Shown: positions 34,175 through 41,878 of the stretch, in pieces | Layout: the number at the start of each line of letters is the position of its first letter | How positions within the stretch are numbered: the stretch's first letter is position 1 | Assembly: GCA_963800705.1 (NCBI GenBank) | Contig: CAWDBV010000001.1 | Span: 1-64,000 of the forward strand | DNA length: 64,000 nt | From: CAWDBV01 sp963800705 | Lineage (GTDB): Bacteria; Actinomycetota; Thermoleophilia; Solirubrobacterales; 70-9 | Direction: 5' to 3' | Translations under genes and position numbers: made by a program | The notes under the pieces: model-generated | The model's database searches: none | What the model saw: the letters and a program-made list of their open reading frames with translations, nothing else | Told to the model about the DNA's origin: nothing

Positions 34175-35160
34175 AGCTCGTCGTCGCCGGCGGCGCCGGC
34201 TTCATCGGCTCCAACTACGTGCGCCGCCGCCTCCGCGAGCGGCCCGACGACTCGATCGTCGTGCTCGACAAGCTCACCTACGCCGGGCGGCGCGAGAATC
34301 TCGAGGGCACCGGCGCCGAGCTCGTCGAGTCAGACATCACCGACGCCGACCGCGTCCGCTCCGTGCTCGCCGACTGCGACGCGCTCGTCAACTTCGCCGC
34401 CGAGTCGCACGTCGACCGCTCGATCGAGTCGCCCGGCGAGTTCATCCAGACCGACGTCTTCGGCACATTCGTGCTCCTCGACGCCGCCAAGGACGCGGGG
34501 ATCCGCTACCTGCAGATCTCGACCGACGAGGTCTATGGGTCGCTCTCGGAGGCCTCTGCGAGCGAGGACTCGCCGCTCGATCCGTCCTCGCCGTACGCGG
34601 CCTCGAAGGCCGGCGGCGACCTGGTTGTGGGCGCATTTGCCCGCACCTACGGGCTCGAGGCGGTCACCTTCCGCGCCTCCAACAACTACGGGCCCTACCA
34701 GCACCCCGAGAAGCTGATCCCGCTCTGCATCCTCAACGCGCTCGCCGGTGACCCGCTGCCCGTCTACGGCGACGGCATGCAGGTTCGCAACTGGCTCTTT
34801 GTGGAGGACTGCTGCGCCGCGGTAGACGCCGTGCTCGAAAACGGCGAGCCGGGCGAGGTCTACAACGCCGGCGGCCCCGACGAGCTCCCCAACATCGAGG
34901 TAGTTCGCAAGATCCTCGAGCTCACCGGCCGCGACGAATCGCTGATCGACCACGTCGAAGACCGCCTCGGCCACGACCGCCGCTACTCGCTCTCCTCCGA
35001 AAAACTCAATGCCCTCGGCTGGAAGCCCGAGGTCGGCTTCGAGCATGGAATCGAGCGCACCGTCGACTGGTATCGCGACAACGAGGATTGGTGGGGGCCG
35101 ATCCGCTCCGGCGAATACCGCGACTACTACGAGAAGCAGTACGGCCGCAAACTCGCCTGA
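34171..35160 (+). CDS. rmlB: dTDP-glucose 4,6-dehydratase
   Basis: Converts dTDP-glucose to the 4-keto-6-deoxy form. The 329-residue extended SDR has VVAGGAGFIGSNYVRRRL, VNFAAESHVDRSI, ISTDEVYGSL with the Thr-Asp-Glu active-site triad, YAASKAGGD, and FRASNNYGPYQHPEKLIPL. The start is GTG. The epimerase gene rmlC, needed between this step and RmlD, is not in the cluster or elsewhere in the window. Confidence 0.93.
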   Translation: MKLVVAGGAGFIGSNYVRRRLRERPDDSIVVLDKLTYAGRRENLEGTGAELVESDITDADRVRSVLADCDALVNFAAESHVDRSIESPGEFIQTDVFGTFVLLDAAKDAGIRYLQISTDEVYGSLSEASASEDSPLDPSSPYAASKAGGDLVVGAFARTYGLEAVTFRASNNYGPYQHPEKLIPLCILNALAGDPLPVYGDGMQVRNWLFVEDCCAAVDAVLENGEPGEVYNAGGPDELPNIEVVRKILELTGRDESLIDHVEDRLGHDRRYSLSSEKLNALGWKPEVGFEHGIERTVDWYRDNEDWWGPIRSGEYRDYYEKQYGRKLA

Positions 35161-35189
35161 AGTTCGCTTGATCCAGGTTCGCCGGTCAC

Positions 35190-35195
35190 TAAGAT
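35190..35195 (+). promoter_or_regulatory. Candidate -10 element (leaderless) for lhr
   Basis: TAAGAT, seven bases, then TTG. The hexamer supports the TTG at 35203 as the real start of the helicase. Confidence 0.5.
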
Positions 35196-35202
35196 CGGTC
35201 GG

Positions 35203-38200
35203 TTGGCCACTGAGCAAAAAGCAAGTGCGAATCAGGCATCCCAGGCGCTAGAGCCGTTCAGCGCCCCGGTCAGGGGCTGGTTCGAGGACTCGTTCGCCGA
35301 TCCGACGCCTGCCCAGGCGCAGGGCTGGCCCGCGATCTCCTCAGGTGCCCACACGCTGATCTGCGCCCCGACCGGATCGGGGAAGACGCTCGCCGCCTTC
35401 CTGTGGGGCATCGACCGCCTCGCACGCGAGCCCGAGAAGCTCGGCGAGGGAGTCAAGATCGTCTACGTCTCGCCGCTGAAGGCGCTCTCCTACGACATCG
35501 AGCGCAACCTGCGGGCGCCGCTGCAGGGGATCAAGTCGCCGATCTCGGTCGCGCTCCGCACCGGCGACACGCCGCAGTCCGAGCGCCGCAAGATGCGCCG
35601 CGAGCCGCCCGACATCCTGATCACCACCCCCGAGTCGCTGTACCTGATGATCAGCTCCGGCGCCCGCGAGATCTTCGGCGGGGTCGAGGCCGTGATCGTC
35701 GACGAGATCCACGCCGTCGCGCAGTCGAAGCGCGGGGCGCACCTGGCCCTGACCCTCGAGAGGCTCGAGCACTTGGCTGAAGGCGACGTCCAGCGAATCG
35801 GCCTCTCGGCAACCCAGCGCCCGCTCGAGACCGTGGGCCAGTTCCTGGTCGGGCCGCGCCGCGAGTGCGAGATCGTCGACGCCGGCAGGCTCAAGGAGCT
35901 CGACCTCGAGATCGTCGTCCCGGTCGAGGACATGACCGAGCCCGACGCGTCGACCGAGAAGCGCAAGGACGGCGGCGACCACGGCATCGAGGCACCGGAG
36001 CCGGCGGTGCGCTCGATCTGGCCCTCGGTCTACCCCGAGCTGCTGAAGCTGGTTCGCGAGCACACCTCGACGATCATCTTCGTCAACGCCCGCCGCGCCG
36101 CCGAGCGGCTCGCGAAGCGCCTCAACGAGCTCGCCAACGACGAGCCCGAAGGGGAGCTGCCGGCGACCGAGCATGGGGGACACAACGGGAGCTCGAAGGG
36201 GGAGGAGGACGGGGCGATCGCGGTGGCGCGCGCCCACCACGGGTCGCTGTCCCACGAGGAGCGCTCCAACGTCGAGGAGCTGCTCAAGTCGGGGCAGCTG
36301 CCTTGCATCGTCGCGACCTCCTCGCTCGAGCTCGGGATCGACATGGGCGCCGTCGACCTCGTGATCCAGGTCGAGTCGCCGAAGTCGGTGACCAGGGGCC
36401 TGCAGCGGATCGGGCGCGCCGGCCACGGCCTCGGCGAGGTCTCGAAGGGCCGGGTGTTCCCGAAGTTCCGCGCCGACCTGCTCGAGTGCGCCGTCGTCGC
36501 ACGCCGCATGCGCGAGGGCGAGATCGAGGAGACGGTGATCCCACGCAACCCGCTCGACGTCCTCGCCCAGCACCTGGTCTCGATCGCCGCAATGGACGAG
36601 TGGGAGGTCGACGAGGTCGAGAAGCTCGTCACCGGCGCCGACCCGTTCCGCGAGCTCTCCCGTGAGCAGCTCGAGAACGTGCTCGACATGCTCGACGGCC
36701 GCTATCCGTCCGACCGCTTCGCGGAGCTCCGCCCGCGGATCGTCTGGGACCGGACCGACGGCAAGATCCGCGCCCGTCCCGGCGCCCGCCAGCTCGTCGT
36801 CGCGAACGCGGGCACGATCCCCGACCGCGGCCTCTACGGCGTCCACCTCCCCGACGGGCGCCGGGTCGGCGAGCTCGACGAGGAGATGGTCTACGAGGCC
36901 AGGCCCGGCCAGACCTTCCTGCTCGGCGCCTCGACCTGGCGGATCGAGGAGATCACCCGCGACAGGGTGGTCGTCACGCCGGCGCCGGGCGCGCCGGGCG
37001 CGGTGCCGTTCTGGCGCGGCGACGGGCTCGGCCGCCCCGCCGACCTCGGCCGCGCGATCGGGGCTTTCTCGCGCGAGGCCGTGTCCACGGAGCCCGAGGT
37101 GCTTGCCAAGGAATACGACCTCGACAAGCTCGCCGCACAGAACCTGGTCCGCTACCTGCGCGAGCAGCAGGACGCGACCAGGGTCGTGCCATCCGACGAG
37201 ACGATCGTGATCGAGCGCTTCCGCGACGAGATCGGCGACTGGCGGCTGTGCGTGCTCTCGCCCTGGGGCGGGCGCGTCCACGCCGCCTGGGGGCTGGCGC
37301 TGACGGCGAAGATCCGCGACGACCGCGATCTCGAGGCCGACGCGATCTGGTCCGACGACGGGATCGTCATCCATCTTCCTGATGCTGACGAGCCTCCCTC
37401 CGGCGACATCGTCCTGATCGAGCCCGACGAGATCGAGGAGCTGGTCGTCCGCGAGCTCGCCGGATCGGCGCTGTTCGGCGCCCGGTTCCGCGAGAACGCC
37501 GCCCGCTCGCTGCTGATCCCGCGGGCTTGGCCGGGGAAGCGGACGCCGCTCTGGCAGCAGCGGCTCAAGGCGCAGAGCCTGCTCGAGGTGGCGCGCGAGT
37601 TCCCCCGCTTCCCGGTCATCCTCGAGACCTACCGCGAGTGCATGCGCGACGTGCTCGACCTTCCGGCGCTCGAGGAGCTCCTGCGCGGTCTGCACTCGCG
37701 CAGCGTCTCGATGGTCGAGGTCGAGACGCCCACCGCATCCCCATTTGCGTCGTCGCTGCTCTTCGACTACGTCGCCACCTACATGTACGAGGGCGACACG
37801 CCGAACGCCGAGCGCCGCGCCGCGGCGCTGGCCCTCGACCGCGATCTGCTCCGCGAGCTGCTCGGCCAAGAGGAGCTCCGCGAGCTGATCGACCCCGCGG
37901 CACTCGACGAAGTCGAGGCCTCGCTGCAGCTGCTGCTGATCGAGGACGCCAAGGCCGGCGACCGCGACGCGCTCCAGCAGGTGCTGCGCCGGCTCGGGGA
38001 CCTGACCATCACCGAATGCGAGCAGCGGGTCGCCGAGGGCTACTCGGCGGCCTCGATGCTCGAGAAGCTCGAGCGCGAGCGCCGCGCCGCCAAGGTCAGG
38101 ATCGCCGGCGAGGAGCGCTGGATCGCGGCCGAGGACGCGGGGGTCTACCGCGACGCGTTCGGAGTCCCGCCGCCGGCCGGCCTTCCGGAGAGCTTCATCG

Positions 38201-39681
38201 CCGGGGTGGCCGAGCCGATCAAGGCGATCGTGAGCCGCTACGCGCGCACCCACGGCCCGTTCCCGACCGCGCAGCTCTCGGCCCGCTACGGCGGGGTTGA
38301 CCCGACCCCGGCGCTGCAGGAGCTCGAGCGCGAGGGCGCAATCGTGCGCGGCGAGCTGCTCCCCGGCGGCACCGAGCGCGAGTGGTGCGACGCCGATGTC
38401 CTGCGCCGCATCCGCCGCGCCAGCCTCGCGAAGCTGCGGCGCGAGGTCGAGCCCGCCGACCGCCGCGAGCTCGCGCGCTTCATCGCCAGCTGGCAGAACG
38501 TCGACGCCCACCGCGCCTCCGGCGCCGGGCCCGACCGGCTCCGCGAGGCTCTGGTGCCGCTGCAGGGCGTTGCGCTGACGCCGAAGGTATGGGAGAACGA
38601 TGTCCTTCCGCGCCGCTTGGGCTCCTACAGCCCGGCCTGGCTCGACGAGCTCTGCACCAGCGGCGAGCTGGTCTGGATCGGTGCCGGCGCGCTGGGACGG
38701 AACGACGGCAAGGTCGCGCTCTACTTCCGCGAGGACGTGCGGATCGCCGGCCCGCCGCCCTCGAACGCGAAGCTCGATCCGGCCTCGGGCGAGGTCGTCG
38801 ACGCGATTCGGGCGCGGCTGGCTCGGGGCCCCTGCTTCTGGCTCGACCTGCTGGAACTCGAGCACTCGGCCGAGGAGCTGCACGAGGCGCTCTGGGACCT
38901 CGCCTGGACCGGGGAGGCGACCAACGACGCCTTCGCGCCGCTCCGGGCGCCGCGGCTGCGCGCCGCCCAGCAGCGCGAGCGCACCGGGCGCCGCTTCTCC
39001 CGCCGCCGCCCCGCGGCCGCCGGCACGGTGCTCGGGCGCTGGTCGCTGACCGCGCCGCTGTTCGAGAACGCGCCCGCCGCCGGTCCGCGGCTCCGCGCCC
39101 AGGCCGAGCTGATGCTCGAGCGGCACGGGATCGTGACCAGGGAGACGGCGCTGGCCGAGGGGATCCCGGGCGGCTTCTCGACCATGTACGGGGAGCTGAC
39201 CAACCTCGAGCTGCTCGGCACCACGCGGCGCGGCTATTTCGTCGAGGGGCTGGGGGGCGCCCAGTTCGCGCTCCCCGGCGCGGTCGAACGGCTTCGCGAG
39301 CTTCCCCGCGCCGAGGACGAGTACCTGCTGCTCGCCGCCACCGACCCGGCGAATGCATACGGCGCGACGCTGCCGTGGCCGAAGCTCGAGGGGAATAGAC
39401 GCCCCGCCCGCGCCCCGGGCGCCTACGTCCTGCTCCGCGACGGCGAGCCGCAGCTCTACGTCGAGCGCGGCGGCCGCGGCGTGCTGCGGCTCACCGATCT
39501 CTCCGCCGAGGAGCTCGAGCGGGCGCTCGGCGAGCTGATCGCCGCGGTGCGCGGCGGGCGGATCGCGAAGCTCGCGATCGAGCGCATCGACGGCGAGGCC
39601 GTGATCGGCTCGCCGCTCGAGAGCCTCGTGATCTCGGCCGGTTTCAGGCGTCAGCCGACCAAGCTCGTCGCTTCGGCATGA
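35203..39681 (+). CDS. lhr: Lhr-type ATP-dependent DNA helicase (long form)
   Basis: A 1492-residue superfamily 2 helicase, the usual length of actinobacterial Lhr. The N-terminal core has CAPTGSGKTLAAFLWGID (Walker A), VYVSPLKALSYDIERNL, VIVDEIHAVAQSKRGAHLALTLERLE (DEIH box), LSATQRPLE, VATSSLELGIDMGAVDLVIQ and QRIGRAGHGLGE. A winged helix and Lhr core domain follow. The second half (about 700-1492) is the Lhr-CTD, which in mycobacteria contributes to oligomerisation. Mycobacterial Lhr translocates 3' to 5' and unwinds RNA:DNA hybrids; it is induced by DNA damage. The adjacent nei-like gene strengthens the repair context. Confidence 0.93.
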   Translation: MATEQKASANQASQALEPFSAPVRGWFEDSFADPTPAQAQGWPAISSGAHTLICAPTGSGKTLAAFLWGIDRLAREPEKLGEGVKIVYVSPLKALSYDIERNLRAPLQGIKSPISVALRTGDTPQSERRKMRREPPDILITTPESLYLMISSGAREIFGGVEAVIVDEIHAVAQSKRGAHLALTLERLEHLAEGDVQRIGLSATQRPLETVGQFLVGPRRECEIVDAGRLKELDLEIVVPVEDMTEPDASTEKRKDGGDHGIEAPEPAVRSIWPSVYPELLKLVREHTSTIIFVNARRAAERLAKRLNELANDEPEGELPATEHGGHNGSSKGEEDGAIAVARAHHGSLSHEERSNVEELLKSGQLPCIVATSSLELGIDMGAVDLVIQVESPKSVTRGLQRIGRAGHGLGEVSKGRVFPKFRADLLECAVVARRMREGEIEETVIPRNPLDVLAQHLVSIAAMDEWEVDEVEKLVTGADPFRELSREQLENVLDMLDGRYPSDRFAELRPRIVWDRTDGKIRARPGARQLVVANAGTIPDRGLYGVHLPDGRRVGELDEEMVYEARPGQTFLLGASTWRIEEITRDRVVVTPAPGAPGAVPFWRGDGLGRPADLGRAIGAFSREAVSTEPEVLAKEYDLDKLAAQNLVRYLREQQDATRVVPSDETIVIERFRDEIGDWRLCVLSPWGGRVHAAWGLALTAKIRDDRDLEADAIWSDDGIVIHLPDADEPPSGDIVLIEPDEIEELVVRELAGSALFGARFRENAARSLLIPRAWPGKRTPLWQQRLKAQSLLEVAREFPRFPVILETYRECMRDVLDLPALEELLRGLHSRSVSMVEVETPTASPFASSLLFDYVATYMYEGDTPNAERRAAALALDRDLLRELLGQEELRELIDPAALDEVEASLQLLLIEDAKAGDRDALQQVLRRLGDLTITECEQRVAEGYSAASMLEKLERERRAAKVRIAGEERWIAAEDAGVYRDAFGVPPPAGLPESFIAGVAEPIKAIVSRYARTHGPFPTAQLSARYGGVDPTPALQELEREGAIVRGELLPGGTEREWCDADVLRRIRRASLAKLRREVEPADRRELARFIASWQNVDAHRASGAGPDRLREALVPLQGVALTPKVWENDVLPRRLGSYSPAWLDELCTSGELVWIGAGALGRNDGKVALYFREDVRIAGPPPSNAKLDPASGEVVDAIRARLARGPCFWLDLLELEHSAEELHEALWDLAWTGEATNDAFAPLRAPRLRAAQQRERTGRRFSRRRPAAAGTVLGRWSLTAPLFENAPAAGPRLRAQAELMLERHGIVTRETALAEGIPGGFSTMYGELTNLELLGTTRRGYFVEGLGGAQFALPGAVERLRELPRAEDEYLLLAATDPANAYGATLPWPKLEGNRRPARAPGAYVLLRDGEPQLYVERGGRGVLRLTDLSAEELERALGELIAAVRGGRIAKLAIERIDGEAVIGSPLESLVISAGFRRQPTKLVASA

Positions 39682-39693
39682 CGGCGGCCTGAG

Positions 39694-40560
39694 ATGTCCG
39701 AGGGCGACACCATCCACCGGCTGGCGCGGCGGATCTCCGCCGGGCTGGGCGGGGAGCTGATCGAGACCGCCGAGGCGCCAAGCCCCCGAAGCCCACTGCG
39801 GCGGACAGCGGACCGGCTCCAGGGGCAGATCCTGGAATCCGCCGAAGCGAGGGGAAAGCACCTCCTGCTCATCTTCGACGGCGGGCTCGCGCTTCGCAGC
39901 CACCTGAAAATGAGCGGAAGCTGGCAGCTGCGCGAGGTCGGAGGGTCGCTTCGCAAGCCGCGCCGCCGCGCCTGGCTGATCCTCCGCGGAGCCAACGGAC
40001 GCGAGGCCCTCCAGTTCGACGGGCCCGAGCTCGAGCTGCTGCGCGCGGGGGCACTTCACAGGCACCCGCGTCTGGCTCGGCTCGGCCCCGACATCCTCGA
40101 TCGCGGTTTCGATCCCGATCAGGGGGTCAGGCGGCTCCGCGCTCAGTCGCAGGATCGCGAGCTCGGCGAGGCGCTTCTCGACCAGTCGGTGGTCGCCGGG
40201 ATCGGCAACGTCTACAAGAGCGAGGGCTGCTTCGCTGCCGAGCTCGATCCGTGGTGCACGCTCGGGGAGCTCAGCGACCACGAGCTGTTCGCGGCGATCG
40301 AGGAGACAGCCAACCTGATGCGTACCGGGCTCGAATCAGGGCGGATGCCGCGGCGCGTCTACCGCCTCGCACGGCGGCCGTGCCCGCGCTGCGGCACCCC
40401 GATCCGCTCCCGCGGCCAGGGCGATTCGAACCGGGTCACCTACTGGTGCCCGCGCTGTCAGCGATCCGTTAGGGATAATCACCCGCGTGGGCGCAAACTC
40501 CGAGTCCACCCGGGAACTACTAGGGCGCGTTCCGCTGTTCGCGGAGCTGTCCGGCGCTGA
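39694..40560 (+). CDS. Fpg/Nei-family DNA glycosylase (Nei2-like) with Ser at position 2
   Basis: Base-excision repair glycosylase/lyase family, 288 residues. N-terminus: MSEGDTIHRLARRISAGLGG. The family uses Pro2 as nucleophile (MPEGD in mycobacterial Nei2), so Ser2 here is odd; Glu3 is kept. Other landmarks: ARGKHLLLIFDGGLALRSHLKMSGSW, EALLDQSVVAGIGNVYKSE (helix-two-turn-helix) and a zinc finger PCPRCGTPI...YWCPRCQR. The frame continues about 35 residues past the finger into the start of the Crp/Fnr gene, overlapping it by 74 bases. It directly follows lhr. Confidence 0.85.
   Translation: MSEGDTIHRLARRISAGLGGELIETAEAPSPRSPLRRTADRLQGQILESAEARGKHLLLIFDGGLALRSHLKMSGSWQLREVGGSLRKPRRRAWLILRGANGREALQFDGPELELLRAGALHRHPRLARLGPDILDRGFDPDQGVRRLRAQSQDRELGEALLDQSVVAGIGNVYKSEGCFAAELDPWCTLGELSDHELFAAIEETANLMRTGLESGRMPRRVYRLARRPCPRCGTPIRSRGQGDSNRVTYWCPRCQRSVRDNHPRGRKLRVHPGTTRARSAVRGAVRR
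40474..40479 (+). promoter_or_regulatory. Candidate -10 element (leaderless) for the Crp/Fnr gene
   Basis: GATAAT, seven bases, then GTG at 40487, inside the end of the glycosylase gene. It is the closest match to a consensus TATAAT among these sites. Confidence 0.55.
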
Positions 40561-41179
40561 GCTGGAACGGGTGTCGCAGGTCGCGATACCGCGCAAGTTC
40601 CCCAGCGGCACCCGCGTTTTTCACGAGGGCGACACCGGCGACGCCTGCTACGTCGTCAAGAGCGGCGTCTTCCGCGTCACCCGCGAGCACTCCGACGGCC
40701 GCGCGATCACGCTCGCCAACCTCGCCAACGGCGACATCTTCGGCGAGCTCGCGATGCTCGACGGATCGGCGCGCTCGGCGAGCGTCGAGGCGCTCGAAGA
40801 CTCCGAGCTGCTCGCCCTGCCGGCGACCGACGTCAAGGGCCTGCTCCGCGATCACCCCGAGCTCGCGGTGAAGCTGGTCGAGGCGCTGACGCGGAGGCTG
40901 CGCGAGGCCAACGAGCGGATCTCGACGCAGTCGTTCCGCACCGTCCCAGGCCGGGTCGCCGGTGTGCTCACCAGCCTGCTGACCGAGGAGCTCCCTGGCG
41001 ACGCGGCGCGCGACGTGACGATCCGGATGACGCAGGCCGACCTCGCCCAGCTCGCCGGGACCTCGCGCGAGAGCGTCAGCCGTTTCCTCGCCAACCTCGA
41101 GCGCGCCGGCGTCGTCCGCTGCGGCCGCGGCCGGGTCACGGTGCTCGAGCCCGACCGGCTCGACTCCTACATCTTCTAG
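40487..41179 (+). CDS. Crp/Fnr family transcriptional regulator
   Basis: A 230-residue regulator. The N-terminal cyclic-nucleotide-binding fold reads LGRVPLFAELSGAELERVSQVAIPRKFPSGTRVFHEGDTGDACYVVKSG and NGDIFGELAMLDGSARSASVEA, where the phosphate-binding cassette FGELAMLDGSARSA matches cAMP-binding Crp proteins. The C-terminal helix-turn-helix is DLAQLAGTSRESVSRFLANLE. Actinobacterial members of this type (GlxR/Crp) respond to cAMP; that is inferred here. The GTG start has a good -10 hexamer seven bases upstream. Confidence 0.9.
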   Translation: MGANSESTRELLGRVPLFAELSGAELERVSQVAIPRKFPSGTRVFHEGDTGDACYVVKSGVFRVTREHSDGRAITLANLANGDIFGELAMLDGSARSASVEALEDSELLALPATDVKGLLRDHPELAVKLVEALTRRLREANERISTQSFRTVPGRVAGVLTSLLTEELPGDAARDVTIRMTQADLAQLAGTSRESVSRFLANLERAGVVRCGRGRVTVLEPDRLDSYIF

Positions 41180-41185
41180 GCGACG

Positions 41186-41878
41186 ATGCCCCGATTCGGA
41201 CGGGGCGAACGCGATTTCGAGGGCGGCCGCGCCTCGATGGTCGAGGGACAGCTGCGCGGCCGCGGGATCGTCGACGAGCGCGTGCTGGAGGCGATGGCCG
41301 GCGTCCCGCGCGAGCTGTTCGTCACCCAGCGCGACCAGCGCCGTGCCTACGCCGACCGCGCGCTTTCGATCGGCGAGGGGCAGACGATCTCGCAGCCGTG
41401 GATCGTCGCCGCGATCTGCCAGGCGCTTCGGCTCACCGGGAGCGAGCGCGTACTCGAGATCGGCAGCGGCTCGGGCTACTCGGCGGCGGTGCTTGCGAAG
41501 CTCGCAGCCGAGGTGATCAGCGTCGAGCGGGTCGAGGCGCTCGCCGAGCGCGCCCGGATGCTGCTCGCGCAGCTCTCGATCGACAACGTCGAGGTCGTGA
41601 TCGGCGACGGAAGCCGCGGGCTTCCCGAGCGTGGGCCCTACGAGGGGATCGCGGTCCACGCGACCGCACCCTCTCCGCCTGTGAGCCTGATCTCCCAACT
41701 CGCCGACGGCGGCCGGCTCGTGATCCCGATCGCCTCGCGGAGCGCCGACATGCTGACCGTCTTCGAGCGCAGCGGCGATCAGCTGCAGCAGGAGATCATC
41801 GGCCCCTGCCGTTTCGTGCCGCTGATCGGAGAGGAGGGTTTCAGCAGCGGCCAGGGGCCGGATCGACCGGGTCCCTGA
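41186..41878 (+). CDS. pcm: Protein-L-isoaspartate O-methyltransferase
   Basis: Repairs isoaspartyl residues in aged proteins using SAM. The 230-residue protein has GIVDERVLEAMAGVPRELFV, ALSIGEGQTISQPWIVAAICQAL (substrate loop) and the SAM motif VLEIGSGSGYSAAVLAKLA. The usual YDxIxVTAA is EGIAVHATAPSPP here. It starts seven bases after the regulator gene and probably shares its transcript. Its stop abuts the stop of the convergent RTX-like gene with no base between. Confidence 0.88.
   Translation: MPRFGRGERDFEGGRASMVEGQLRGRGIVDERVLEAMAGVPRELFVTQRDQRRAYADRALSIGEGQTISQPWIVAAICQALRLTGSERVLEIGSGSGYSAAVLAKLAAEVISVERVEALAERARMLLAQLSIDNVEVVIGDGSRGLPERGPYEGIAVHATAPSPPVSLISQLADGGRLVIPIASRSADMLTVFERSGDQLQQEIIGPCRFVPLIGEEGFSSGQGPDRPGP

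Noticed and set aside
35341..40281. A 1646-codon open frame on the minus strand opposite lhr and nei
   Set aside because: It is antisense to clear helicase and glycosylase genes, shows no domain, and long antisense frames are usual at this GC content.
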